Source of the DNA: UBA2166 sp964463965
GTDB taxonomy: Bacteria; Nitrospirota; Nitrospiria; Nitrospirales; UBA2166
Direction: 5' to 3'
Assembly (NCBI GenBank): GCA_964463965.1
Contig: CAYXED010000003.1
Span: forward strand, 62,001-126,000
DNA: 64,000 nt
Below, piece after piece: positions 53,417-62,409 of the stretch (the first letter of the stretch is position 1; each line of letters opens with the position of its first letter). Position numbers and translations under genes: made by a program. A model generated the notes under the pieces. That model was not told where the DNA came from. It worked only from the letters and a program-made list of their open reading frames with translations, and ran no database searches.

Positions 53417-54709
53417 ATGCCTAGTTATACAACTACCCATATGGAAACGCGCGTAATTGTGCTTCTTTGTGCGATGTTTTTCTTCATCGGTTGTGCATCA
53501 GTAAGCGAAAAACCTGATGGTGAACAAGTAGATGATATTGAGACTGATGAGGCTGTTTTTGATCCCGACCTAACTCGTGTTGCATATGATCCCACCATTA
53601 TAATGAAGCGTGCTGAAGGGTTTTTTGAGCGGAAGGAATTTAAAGAAGCAGTTGTGGAATATGAAAATTTTCTAGAATTGCATAGGGCTCATCGTTTAGC
53701 ATCATATGCTTTGTATAAAATAGCATTATGTTATGTCAATGAAATTCAAACTGTAGACCGTGACCCTGGGCCGTTGCGCAAGGCTCGTAATGCAATTGAA
53801 AAACTACTTGAGGAGTTTCCATCTAGTCGTTATACAGCAGATGTTCTCGCGATGCATAAGGTTGTCTATGAATTGCAAGCAGAACAAGAAGTTTATGTTG
53901 GGCGTTTTTACTATAGGACTGGGGGATACCTTGCAGCCTTGCATCGCTTGGAGGATGTACTTAAAACGCATCCTAATGCTTCAGGTGTTGTCGCTAAAGC
54001 CCTCTATTATCTTGCGAGAACATATCATAAAGTTGGAGATTCAGATCGTGCAATTGAAGTGAGTCAACGGTTGCTAATTCAATACCCGGAATCTGAGTAT
54101 TACGAAGCAACTAGGGTAATGCTTGCAAAGTTGTGGAAAAACGAACCTCCTCCTGGAGATGGCCTAGCAAATCAAATTTTGCAAGCATCAGGGGATTGGG
54201 TCAATACTGTAAAACAGGTTTTGCCATTTGTATCCTCCCCTCAAGAATCTTTAGATGATAATCAGGAGAGTGCTTCGTTACAAGTAGCAATACTAAGGGA
54301 AGAAAATAGTATTGAGGAAAGATTTAATTCTCAGGCAGTAACCCCAACTGTACTAGGAGTAGAGAAAGAAACATATCATGTGTTTGGTATTGAAATAGTT
54401 TCTCCTAGTACTATCTTATCTGAGAGTGTCAACCAGGATGTACCGCTAAAGGCTAAAGAGGGTAAAATTGATTCCACAGCAAAAAACTTAGAAAAAGATA
54501 ATGCTTTTGAGGATAGAAAAAATGTTTTTGTTGAACAATTAGAAAGTTCAATAAGGATAAAAAAGTCATTTATAGCTTTATTGCCGTTACCTGATTCTAT
54601 GGCCAATGTTTCTTCCGCAAAAGCGGTCAACACCAATGAATCAGTTATCCATGGCGCCCCTGGTGTTATACCTTCTACTTTAGCGCTTCTCCCCCCACCT
54701 GCAAAGTAA
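53417..54709 (+). CDS. BamD-like outer-membrane assembly lipoprotein with long C-terminal tail
   Basis: The product has a short signal ending FFIGCAS, a lipobox for lipidation at Cys. About 200 residues carry TPR-like BamD repeats: RAEGFFERKEFKEAVVEYENF, SYALYKIALCYV, ARNAIEKLLEEFPSSRY and ALYYLARTYHKVGD. BamD is the essential lipoprotein of the BAM complex. A tail of about 180 low-complexity residues follows, unlike typical BamD. ATG 53441 is an alternative start that leaves a shorter signal. Confidence 0.8.
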   Translation: MPSYTTTHMETRVIVLLCAMFFFIGCASVSEKPDGEQVDDIETDEAVFDPDLTRVAYDPTIIMKRAEGFFERKEFKEAVVEYENFLELHRAHRLASYALYKIALCYVNEIQTVDRDPGPLRKARNAIEKLLEEFPSSRYTADVLAMHKVVYELQAEQEVYVGRFYYRTGGYLAALHRLEDVLKTHPNASGVVAKALYYLARTYHKVGDSDRAIEVSQRLLIQYPESEYYEATRVMLAKLWKNEPPPGDGLANQILQASGDWVNTVKQVLPFVSSPQESLDDNQESASLQVAILREENSIEERFNSQAVTPTVLGVEKETYHVFGIEIVSPSTILSESVNQDVPLKAKEGKIDSTAKNLEKDNAFEDRKNVFVEQLESSIRIKKSFIALLPLPDSMANVSSAKAVNTNESVIHGAPGVIPSTLALLPPPAK

Positions 54710-54714
54710 CCTAG

Positions 54715-55551
54715 CTAAAGTTTCTTTTCAGTTGTTTTAGTGCATGGTGTAAATGCATTCGAAAGTGCAGCAAACTCCTCTATGGATAATGTTTCAGCTC
54801 TGCGGCGTGGAACAATTTGTGCGATTTCAAGCGCACTTATAACGTCAATTTTTTTGAGCCCGCTTTGGCAAAGTGCTCCTAGTAATGTTTTTCGACGATA
54901 TGCAAAAGACTTTTTTACGATATCTATGAAGTGTGCTTCGCTGTTAATTGAAGATTTTGGCTGCAATCTGATTTGAAAGCTTACTACAGAAGAGTCTACC
55001 TTTGGGGGAGGAATAAAGCATGATGCTGGGACTGTAAAGGCTATTTTTGTGTCAGCAAAAATCTGTGTGACAACGGAAAGTTGTCCATAGGCCTTTGTAT
55101 TTGGAGTTGCAGTAATTCGTTCTGCAAGTTCTTTTTGAAACATTAGGATCAGTTGAGTGACCTTTGTGCGTAAGGCTAGAAAGCGGAATAAGAGTGGTGT
55201 CGAGAGATAGTATGGTAAGTTTGATACGATGCAAATTTTCCCAGGAATTTTGCTGTAATCAAATGTAAGGCCGTTTGCATGAACTATTTGCAGGTTGTTG
55301 CATGTACTGAGACGTGTTTTAAGAGGGGGTATTAGGGTCGCATCAATTTCTAGAGCGAGCACGCGTTTTACTTGGTTTGCAAGAGGTTTTGTCAAAATTC
55401 CATGCCCAGGGCCTACTTCTACAAATGTCTCAGGTTTGGAGGGTGTTTTATTCATTGGATCATTTGAAACTCCAGTAAGTGCTACTATTTTCTCAGCTAC
55501 TTTCTTATTGACAAGAAAATGTTGCCCAAGAGACTTTTTTGGTCGTTGCAT
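54715..55551 (-). CDS. rsmA: 16S rRNA dimethyladenosine transferase
   Basis: The 278-residue KsgA-family enzyme has SLGQHFLVN, the SAM motif VEVGPGHGILT and the catalytic NLPYYLSTPL. It dimethylates two adjacent adenines near the 3' end of 16S rRNA. ATG 55551 overlaps the upstream stop (TGATG). Confidence 0.95.
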   Translation of the reverse strand: MQRPKKSLGQHFLVNKKVAEKIVALTGVSNDPMNKTPSKPETFVEVGPGHGILTKPLANQVKRVLALEIDATLIPPLKTRLSTCNNLQIVHANGLTFDYSKIPGKICIVSNLPYYLSTPLLFRFLALRTKVTQLILMFQKELAERITATPNTKAYGQLSVVTQIFADTKIAFTVPASCFIPPPKVDSSVVSFQIRLQPKSSINSEAHFIDIVKKSFAYRRKTLLGALCQSGLKKIDVISALEIAQIVPRRRAETLSIEEFAALSNAFTPCTKTTEKKL

Positions 55552-56621
55552 CAAATTTCTTTCTGTGCTGTAAGGGACAGTAGTTTGTTGCGTTTAATTT
55601 TTGAAGTAGTTGCTATTTTTTCAACAGCATTATAGAAAGAACGAAGGTCATAATCATGCATTTTAAGGAGATTTTCTAATGCAGGGACATGATTGTAGTA
55701 TGTTCCTATTGACGCAATGTGGGCATTATTCAGTTGCAATAAAAACCAATTGTCGTATCTTTTATCCCCTTTCCAAGTAATTTTGAGGGACCTATATTCT
55801 TCTTTTAATTTTTTGAAAATAGCTTTTTTTTGAGATTTTTTCCAATTTTCTGATTTTTTGGTTGCATAAGTTTTTGTTAATAGGTCTCTGTAGTTAGCAA
55901 TAAGTCGGATAAATTCTTGATGATGGCGCTTTTTTGTTTCATGTTTGAAAATTTCAGCAGTGTGCCCAATACTTTCAAGCCAACGCCGAGTCCCTTCCTC
56001 CTCAACGACTGTAGCAAATGATTCGTTAAACATAGAGTCGTCAGAGACATAAATTAGTTGGTGAGAGAGTTCGTGAAATATGATGCCTGCCAGTTCTGCA
56101 TCAGTGAAATGAAGCATAGTATTGAGAACAGGGTCTTCAAACCATCCAAGTGTTGAGTATGCGCGTACACCATTTATAGCAACGTCGTAACCTTGCTCTC
56201 TCAGCGTGGTTGCAAAATGTTCAGCTTTTTCCCGGGAAAAATAACCGCGATAATTTACACACCCAGCAATTAGAAAACACCAGGTCTTAGGTGATATTGA
56301 AAGCTCTGGTGTGGCGACGACATTCCAGACAACATAAGGCCGATTTAAGTCTACATAGTGGGTGTAGCTGCCATTATCAGGAAGGCCAAGCTCTTGTGTC
56401 GCAAATTTCTTGATGTTTAGTACTTTGGAGAGCTTTTTTGTAGTTTTAGTAGGTATCGTTTCCTGTTTTATGACATCCTGGATGGGGGATTTTTGTGTAA
56501 CAATTTTAAAGTGGCCGATCATGGCTTGCGTATAATATTCAATATGGGAGCAGCTTGTCAGAAAGATCGGGAGTGAGAGGAAAAACAATGTAAGGCGTAT
56601 GCAATGTGTAGAGGGAATCAT
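55551..56621 (-). CDS. Lipoprotein with PF10023-type aminopeptidase domain
   Basis: The 356-residue protein has a signal ending FLTSCSH (lipidation at C24) and a zinc metalloprotease motif HELSHQ (183-188) with a downstream FNESFATVVEE. TWCFLIAGCVNYRGYF and RAYSTLGWFEDPVL are typical of the predicted aminopeptidase family PF10023. It probably acts in the periplasm. Start and end overlap its neighbours (PanE fusion upstream, KsgA downstream). Confidence 0.85.
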   Translation of the reverse strand: MIPSTHCIRLTLFFLSLPIFLTSCSHIEYYTQAMIGHFKIVTQKSPIQDVIKQETIPTKTTKKLSKVLNIKKFATQELGLPDNGSYTHYVDLNRPYVVWNVVATPELSISPKTWCFLIAGCVNYRGYFSREKAEHFATTLREQGYDVAINGVRAYSTLGWFEDPVLNTMLHFTDAELAGIIFHELSHQLIYVSDDSMFNESFATVVEEEGTRRWLESIGHTAEIFKHETKKRHHQEFIRLIANYRDLLTKTYATKKSENWKKSQKKAIFKKLKEEYRSLKITWKGDKRYDNWFLLQLNNAHIASIGTYYNHVPALENLLKMHDYDLRSFYNAVEKIATTSKIKRNKLLSLTAQKEI

Positions 56622-57958
56622 GGTTTAAGTGAAGGGCGTGTATCTTTCCTTATGCCATGGGTAATTTCGATACGCGCAAGGTGCTTTACATTTGCACATA
56701 AGTTACCCAATCCTGGTGTAGCAAGGCGAAATGGTCCACCTTTTTCAATCGGAATTGGGTGTCCGTCAAGCTCATAAATTATAATTCCATGCTTTTTGGC
56801 CTCCTCGAGTGTTAAACTAGCAGAAAAGTGCCCATCTGAAGAGTAAAACGTTATATGATCTGCATCTACATCACAAGATATGGACTCAAGGATTTCTTTT
56901 AGTTTTATTCCCTTTCCAGGTAGACCGCCGATAATGGTAGTTGAGTCTTCAACGTGCATTTTCTTTGAAAACTCTGAAAGAATTTTTTGATCAACTATTG
57001 TTGGGGTGGAACCGGTCCCTTCAATTTTGATGATTCCTTGTTGTACAGGTACAGAAGAGGTTATAGTTTTGATTAGACGATATAAAGTTTCATTTACGGG
57101 AATCTGGATGCCAAATCTATGTGCATGATGAACAAGGTAGCCATTTAAATACTCAATTTCTGTCTTTCGGCCTGCCTTCCAATCATCAAACATCGACGTG
57201 TGTATGCTTCGAATTTCTTGTGTGGCGCTAATGACATTATCAGGTGTTCTGTGCGATAGTTTGACACCAAATTTTTCTGCTACCAAGACTGTTTCCTGAA
57301 CAATACTACGAATTAAGGAAAGCGTGGTATCATGGTCTAGTGCTTTAGCTACATTGTCGTTAAGGAGTACGGTTAATGGATTAAATACAACATTCCAACA
57401 CATTTTTTCCCACTTGACCTTAGCTATGTTGTTAGTAACTTTGCATGGTATCGGCGTTTTTGAAAAAATATTTTTAAGTGCTTGAATGCGTGGAGTGTCT
57501 GTCTTCCCAGATTCTTCACCAATTGTAATGTTGCCTCTGGCAAGGTGGGCAATTAGTCCAGGCCGAATAATTTTTGTGTAAACATAAATGACGCCAGCTA
57601 CAACGTGATTGCCTTGAAATGCTGAATTTAAGCGTTCTTCGCTATTTACTCCATTCTGAAAAGTTAGAATTACTGTGTCGCTTTTTATTATAGGGCGTAG
57701 TTGTTCAATAGTTTCATCGAGGTCATAGCACTTAACTCCAAGCATTATCACATCGGGGGAGGGGAGATTGCTGGGGTCAGTCGTGATTTTTGGATGTACC
57801 GTTATTGAATTATCTTGTGTTTCAAGTGTTAGCCCATTTGCTTGTATGGCTTTATAGGTTTTGGGACGTAACAAAAATGATATATCTTCACCGACATGTG
57901 CAAGATGGGCTCCAATGAATCCACCAACAGAACCAGCTCCAACCATTAAAATTCGCAT
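56618..57958 (-). CDS. 2-dehydropantoate 2-reductase (PanE) fused to a molybdopterin-fold C-terminal domain
   Basis: Residues 1-305 match PanE/ApbA: VGAGSVGGFIGAHLA NAD(P) motif, LTFQNGVNSEE, KWEKMCWNVVFNPLTVLL and RKTEIEYLNGYL. This part makes pantoate for coenzyme A. The last 130 residues (GKGIKLKEIL, SDGHFSASLTLEEA, DGHPIPIEKGGPFRLATP) resemble the sulfite-oxidase molybdopterin domain, but the Mo-ligand Cys is not seen. The gene is coupled by overlap to the aminopeptidase. Confidence 0.8.
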   Translation of the reverse strand: MRILMVGAGSVGGFIGAHLAHVGEDISFLLRPKTYKAIQANGLTLETQDNSITVHPKITTDPSNLPSPDVIMLGVKCYDLDETIEQLRPIIKSDTVILTFQNGVNSEERLNSAFQGNHVVAGVIYVYTKIIRPGLIAHLARGNITIGEESGKTDTPRIQALKNIFSKTPIPCKVTNNIAKVKWEKMCWNVVFNPLTVLLNDNVAKALDHDTTLSLIRSIVQETVLVAEKFGVKLSHRTPDNVISATQEIRSIHTSMFDDWKAGRKTEIEYLNGYLVHHAHRFGIQIPVNETLYRLIKTITSSVPVQQGIIKIEGTGSTPTIVDQKILSEFSKKMHVEDSTTIIGGLPGKGIKLKEILESISCDVDADHITFYSSDGHFSASLTLEEAKKHGIIIYELDGHPIPIEKGGPFRLATPGLGNLCANVKHLARIEITHGIRKDTRPSLKP

Positions 57959-58058
57959 ATACAGCCCTCATTATTGCATAGATGAAAGTAAAACAATGAC
58001 TTCGAAAACTTTATTATTCTACCCGATATTTTATGTACATTAAATAGGTTGTCTTTTC

Positions 58059-59252
58059 ATGGTAAAGGTAATGGATGGTTGCTTTTTAAAATATTTTATC
58101 CGAACTAATGTTATTTTTCTGTTATTCCTTTTGTGTGTGCTACTTTTGGGATGCCAATATCCCCTAAATAAAGAACAAAGTGTACCTGATTTTGAAAATG
58201 ACACATGTCAATTGAGTAATAGCAAGATTATTTTAAGTGACCGTATTGGAACGCTCCGATATATTGCTGATGCCTTTAATCAGGGATGCTATGGCATGGT
58301 ACTTAGCTATGGAACTCAGGCGAAAAGAGATTACCGATACAAGCAGTTTTCGGTATTTCGAGAGGCTACCAATATTTTTTTACCTGATGGAATGCTTACG
58401 GACTATGTTCTTGAGAGTTATGAACGAGCATATTTGGCATTTCTTTTAGCCGTGGCTTATTACCACTTGGGAGACTTTGAGGCTGCTATGGTTGAATTGC
58501 GATGGTTGGACCATGAAATTATCGCACCTCTTTATAATCATGGGGAAGACCCAATAAATATTTTATTCGCTGCCGTTATGTGGCAAACTTTAGGACAACG
58601 AGATGAGGCTAGGATTGATTGGAGTAGACTGAGTATACATCGTAAGAGCGATACAGAAATTAAAAAATTTGCTTTAAAACATATACAGAGAATTGATGAC
58701 AAGATAGAAATAACGAAGGCATGGAAAATCTATGGTATCGGAGAGTTTCCTGCCATTAACTGGGATTTGCAGTTTACCGCTTCAGATAATGGATATTTTT
58801 CAGTAACTCCGGAGAAAGCTTTTGATCCTACTTGTGTATCTGAAACTGGGATTAAAATCTCACTTCAACCATGGTTTTCAAAGATTGCATTACGACATAA
58901 TAATGGATACCACCCTCTTCTGAATGCACAGAGTTGGATTAGGCTCCCTTTTGGAGTCTTTTATAGTGTGACTACATTTGCCGCTGGGGCAGGGATTGCC
59001 GTTACTGGTTGTGTAGTTGACTTTTTAAGTAAAACCAACTTTGGTTCGCTTTGTGAGGTTTCAATCAATGGTGGAGGTGCTCTTATTTATGCATCACCAA
59101 CAGTTTTAAGGAAGACATTGCAGCCAGATCTTAGGCACTGGGATAATTTGCCAGAAAGTTTTTTGTTTACTGACTCTAATAACCTTCAGGAGGAAAGCTG
59201 TTTTTTAAATCTTCCCGAGACTAGTAAATCTAAAGCTGTAAGAGTTTTATAA
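58059..59252 (+). CDS. Lipoprotein of unknown function, TPR-like
   Basis: The 397-residue protein has a lipobox VLLLGC (lipidation at C32) and a helical N-terminal half (DRIGTLRYIADAFNQGCYG, AVAYYHLGDFEAAMVELRW). The later part has beta features and YASPTVLRKTLQPDLRHWDNLP, reminiscent of the uncharacterised COG3014 family (weak). I cannot assign a function. It precedes a sirtuin gene. Confidence 0.6.
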   Translation: MVKVMDGCFLKYFIRTNVIFLLFLLCVLLLGCQYPLNKEQSVPDFENDTCQLSNSKIILSDRIGTLRYIADAFNQGCYGMVLSYGTQAKRDYRYKQFSVFREATNIFLPDGMLTDYVLESYERAYLAFLLAVAYYHLGDFEAAMVELRWLDHEIIAPLYNHGEDPINILFAAVMWQTLGQRDEARIDWSRLSIHRKSDTEIKKFALKHIQRIDDKIEITKAWKIYGIGEFPAINWDLQFTASDNGYFSVTPEKAFDPTCVSETGIKISLQPWFSKIALRHNNGYHPLLNAQSWIRLPFGVFYSVTTFAAGAGIAVTGCVVDFLSKTNFGSLCEVSINGGGALIYASPTVLRKTLQPDLRHWDNLPESFLFTDSNNLQEESCFLNLPETSKSKAVRVL

Positions 59253-59299
59253 TTGTACAGTGATATGTTTTTTGAGAAGTATAATGAGAGTGTTAAGAG

Positions 59300-60037
59300 A
59301 TGAGCTTTAAGAAGGACATTCAGAGAACGCAAGAACTTCTAGCATCTTCAAAATCTCTCGTGGTTCTAACAGGTGCAGGGATTTCAGCTGATAGTAATGT
59401 GCCTACATTTCGTGGAGAAGAAGGCTTATGGAATCAATATCGCGCCGAGGACCTTGCTACTCCTGAGGCTTTTTCAAGGGATCCAAAGCTTGTATGGGAA
59501 TGGTACTCCTGGCGGAGGAAGCTAGTTGCAGTAAGTCAACCTAATATAGCGCATACTACATTGGTACACCTAGAAGAGCATTCTTTTTCCTTTGCTTTGA
59601 TTACGCAAAATGTTGATGGGCTGCATGATGAAGCTGGAAGCAAGAATATTTTAGAATTACATGGAAATATTTGGAAGGTTAGATGCACATCATGCAGTCA
59701 AATAAGTGAAAACCGAGAGATTCCAGTTGTATTTCCTCCTGAGTGTAAGGTGTGTGGTGGGTTACTTCGACCGCATATCATATGGTTTGGAGAGTCTTTA
59801 GATCATTTTGTTTTAGATAAATCTTTTGAGGTTCTGAAGTCTTGTGATGTTTTGCTCGTCGTTGGAACATCAGGAATTGTTCAGCCTGCAGCGTCATTTT
59901 CTGCAATTGCAAAGGAGTATGGTGCGTGTACTATTGAGGTGAACCCTAACCCAACCCCTCTCTCTAATCAAATGGATATTGTGATTAACGGTAAGGCTAA
60001 AGACGTGATGCCATTGCTAGTTTCACTTGTGATATAG
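59300..60037 (+). CDS. Sir2-family NAD-dependent protein deacylase
   Basis: The 245-residue protein has GAGISADSNVPTFRG for NAD binding, the catalytic His in ELHGN, the Zn site CTSCSQ and CKVCGG, and GTSGIVQPAASF. It removes acyl groups from lysines using NAD (CobB-like). The bacterial class III (desuccinylase) or class I/II split cannot be settled from this. Confidence 0.92.
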   Translation: MSFKKDIQRTQELLASSKSLVVLTGAGISADSNVPTFRGEEGLWNQYRAEDLATPEAFSRDPKLVWEWYSWRRKLVAVSQPNIAHTTLVHLEEHSFSFALITQNVDGLHDEAGSKNILELHGNIWKVRCTSCSQISENREIPVVFPPECKVCGGLLRPHIIWFGESLDHFVLDKSFEVLKSCDVLLVVGTSGIVQPAASFSAIAKEYGACTIEVNPNPTPLSNQMDIVINGKAKDVMPLLVSLVI

Positions 60038-60090
60038 CATCTTTTTTGAATATATAATTTGTACAACGACAACTATTGCATGGAGGTAGT

Positions 60091-60819
60091 TTAAGTAGGA
60101 TATGCCAGGACAGTAGGGTGAAGAAGTAACTCTCGGAGGGTAGGGATGACAGAGTAATTGTTTGAGTTGTCTAAAGGTTTTTCTCTGTCAAGGTGAATGG
60201 TTAAGAGACCGGCTTTTTCTCCTCCCTCTACATCATCGCAAAGGCTATCGCCAATGTGAAGTGCTTCGTGAGGCTTTACTTTATGTTTCAAAAGTGCATG
60301 CTGAAAGATTTGTTTTTCTGGTTTTGCAAAACCTTCGAGAGTAGATATAGTTACTGACGTAAAAAAATGTTCAATTTGAAGATCAGAAAGAATTTTTGTC
60401 AATCTAGAATCAAAGTTTGAAATAACGCCAAGTGGTATTCCAGATTTTTTTAGTGTATCTAAAACTTCGATCACCTCTGGGTAAAGCTCCCATTCATCTG
60501 AACCTTCAAATGCTTGAAAAAGATCCTGAAAAAGTGCTGGAAACCTCTGGTCTGTTTTGTCTACGCCTATGAGACTAAACGCATCTCGAACTACTGCCAT
60601 CCACCATTCATGTTCTTTCTTGGTAAGTTGCTGTTTAGGGGTGCCTGGAAAGGCTAAAGGTGGTGCCTTTTCAAATGCGCTTTTGAATGCAATATTTATA
60701 TCTCCAGGCGAAATTGTGAAACCGTGACGTGCAGCGGTTGAAGCATACACGTCACCTACGGTTCCCTTAACCTTGATTAGGGTGCCACCTGCATCTAAAA
60801 AAATTGTTTTAAGAGCCAT
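60091..60819 (-). CDS. HAD-superfamily hydrolase
   Basis: The 242-residue protein has motif I FLDAGGTLI, motif II GVISNFDS, motif III Lys in FAKPEK and motif IV HIGDSLCDDVEG. In motif I the usual second Asp (DxD) is Gly. This is common in some REG-2-like HADs and may change specificity. Substrate unknown. Confidence 0.85.
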   Translation of the reverse strand: MALKTIFLDAGGTLIKVKGTVGDVYASTAARHGFTISPGDINIAFKSAFEKAPPLAFPGTPKQQLTKKEHEWWMAVVRDAFSLIGVDKTDQRFPALFQDLFQAFEGSDEWELYPEVIEVLDTLKKSGIPLGVISNFDSRLTKILSDLQIEHFFTSVTISTLEGFAKPEKQIFQHALLKHKVKPHEALHIGDSLCDDVEGGEKAGLLTIHLDREKPLDNSNNYSVIPTLRELLLHPTVLAYPT

Positions 60820-60888
60820 TACGAGTTAAGTGTTTTTAATAGATTGCTGAGCTACATCTGAAATTTATATGACACGACAGTTGAGCGA

Positions 60889-61452
60889 TTATACTTTTGC
60901 GAGCACTCCTTGATTGATTTCTAACACTTTCTTTTTTCCGTAAAAGTATTCAACCAGGGCAAAGGAAAACTCCATCGCGGTGCCAGGGCCTTGACTTGTA
61001 ATAATACGTCCGTCAATCACAACACGATCATCTTTGTAAATTGCGTTATGTAAGTCATTTTTAACACTTGGGTGACTAGTAACTACTTTCCCTTTTAAGA
61101 GGCCACATGCTGAGAGTATTGTCGGTGCAGCACAAATTGCTGCGATAATACCATCATTTCTATCCAGGTGTTGAAGGAAGGACTTAATTCTATCGTCTTG
61201 TTGTAAGCGCTGTGTTCCTCCAAGACCTCCTGGAAGTACAATGGCATCAAATTCTGTTAGGTTTCTCTTCGCAATATCCTCTAAGGAACAATCAGGGGAG
61301 ATTTTTATTTTTGTTCTTCCAGTTATGATGCCATTCTCGTCTGGATCTCCTGCCACGGTGACTGTCATGCCTGCACGACGAAGGATGTCAATTATGGTAA
61401 TTGCCTCAATTTCTTCAAAACCATCTGCTAGCGGAACCAATATATTTGGCAT
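60889..61452 (-). CDS. DJ-1/PfpI-family protein
   Basis: The 187-residue protein has GFEEIEAITIID with the conserved Glu and the nucleophile-elbow Cys in IAAICAAPTILSACGLL. DJ-1 relatives such as YajL act in oxidative-stress protection or as glyoxalase/chaperone-type enzymes. AGGA 6 bases upstream supports ATG 61452. It is divergent from rpmH. Confidence 0.9.
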   Translation of the reverse strand: MPNILVPLADGFEEIEAITIIDILRRAGMTVTVAGDPDENGIITGRTKIKISPDCSLEDIAKRNLTEFDAIVLPGGLGGTQRLQQDDRIKSFLQHLDRNDGIIAAICAAPTILSACGLLKGKVVTSHPSVKNDLHNAIYKDDRVVIDGRIITSQGPGTAMEFSFALVEYFYGKKKVLEINQGVLAKV

Positions 61453-61525
61453 TATAGGTCCTGTTTGAAGGATTAGTGTAGATTTATGTAGTAGAAAAAA
61501 TTCTATTTATATTTTTGAGTATTTG

Positions 61526-61544
61526 TCAATGCTTAAAGCATTGA
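61526..61544. promoter_or_regulatory. Perfect 19-base palindrome upstream of rpmH
   Basis: TCAATGCTT-A-AAGCATTGA forms a perfect inverted repeat with a 1-base centre, 34 bases before the rpmH -35. It lies in the divergent region shared with the DJ-1 gene and could be a transcription-factor site for either. It does not match the DnaA box. Confidence 0.4.
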
Positions 61545-61578
61545 AAAAAGCGTAGAGAAGAAGTTAAATATTGCCGGG

Positions 61579-61607
61579 TTGACACTATTTATGGGGGTTC
61601 TTATAAT
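61579..61607 (+). promoter_or_regulatory. Consensus sigma70 promoter of rpmH
   Basis: TTGACA (61579-61584) and TATAAT (61602-61607) are both perfect and separated by 17 bases, the strongest promoter seen in the window. The expected start near 61614 leaves a leader of about 33 bases. Confidence 0.9.
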
Positions 61608-61646
61608 CACCTGTCTGTCTACAGCACAAGTAAAGGGGTATAAGCT

Positions 61647-61784
61647 ATGTCTCTCACCTATCACAATCCATCAAACAAGAAACGAAAACGAACTCATGGC
61701 TTCTTAGTGCGTAGTCGCACAAAGAACGGACGAAAAGTGTTGGCGCGACGGAGATCCAAAGGCCGCTCCCGTCTTGCGGTCTAA
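61647..61784 (+). CDS. rpmH: 50S ribosomal protein L34
   Basis: The 45-residue basic protein reads MSLTYHNPSNKKRKRTHGF and ends SRLAV, the L34 family. AAAGGGG upstream supports ATG 61647. It heads the conserved rpmH-rnpA-yidD-yidC cluster. Confidence 0.95.
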   Translation: MSLTYHNPSNKKRKRTHGFLVRSRTKNGRKVLARRRSKGRSRLAV

Positions 61785-61809
61785 CTACATTTAATCTTCA
61801 CCATAGACC

Positions 61810-62160
61810 ATGGCTCGTCACCAACATGTTCTTCGTAACCGCGAAAATTTTCAAAAAATGTTTGATGAGGGAACGTGGATACGCACAGAGTTTTTTAGAG
61901 TTTTATACCGGCCTAACATCCTTTCCCACAATCGTATTGGGATCATGGTGGGGCGGCGGTTTGGTAATGCCATTTGCCGGAATCGGGCAAAGCGCGTTTT
62001 TCGTGAAGTAACTCTTCATGGACGTATTCAGCTAACTCAAAATGCTGACTTTGTTTTTTTTCCCCGCCAAGGTATGGATAGGGTGCCGTACCATATAATT
62101 AATCAGACTTGGCAGTCATTGCTGACTCAACATGGCCTGATTCAGAAGTTGTCTGTTTGA
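61810..62160 (+). CDS. rnpA: Ribonuclease P protein component
   Basis: The 116-residue basic protein has the RnpA signature RNRAKRVFRE and the RIGIMVGRRFGNAICRNR strand-helix region. It binds the RNase P RNA and helps process tRNA 5' ends. It lies 25 bases after rpmH and overlaps yidD (TGATG). Confidence 0.93.
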   Translation: MARHQHVLRNRENFQKMFDEGTWIRTEFFRVLYRPNILSHNRIGIMVGRRFGNAICRNRAKRVFREVTLHGRIQLTQNADFVFFPRQGMDRVPYHIINQTWQSLLTQHGLIQKLSV

Positions 62161-62369
62161 TGAAACGGGGAGCACTCCTTTTACTCCGTTTTTATCAGGA
62201 TTTTATTTCACCTTTGTTTCCGCCCTCGTGCAGGTTTTATCCAACTTGCTCTTCGTATGCAATTAAGGCATACAGCCGTTGTGGCCTTCTTAAAGGGACG
62301 TGGTTGACCCTACGCCGTCTCGGTAAATGTCATCCTTTCCATCCCGGAGGGTTTGACCCTGTTCAATAA
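62160..62369 (+). CDS. yidD: Membrane protein insertion efficiency factor YidD
   Basis: The 69-residue protein has the YidD pattern RFYQDFISPLFPPSCRFYPT-CSSYAIKAYSRCGLLKG and HPGGFDPV with three conserved cysteines. It supports YidC function at the inner membrane. ATG 62160 overlaps the rnpA stop by 1 base. Confidence 0.93.
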   Translation: MKRGALLLLRFYQDFISPLFPPSCRFYPTCSSYAIKAYSRCGLLKGTWLTLRRLGKCHPFHPGGFDPVQ

Positions 62370-62409
62370 TAATTTTCAGCATTTAAGTTTAAAAGGATAC
62401 CTTTATTAA

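Noticed and set aside
61453..61646. Possible replication origin next to rpmH
   Set aside because: No dnaA gene and no cluster of DnaA boxes was found; only a palindrome and a promoter are visible.
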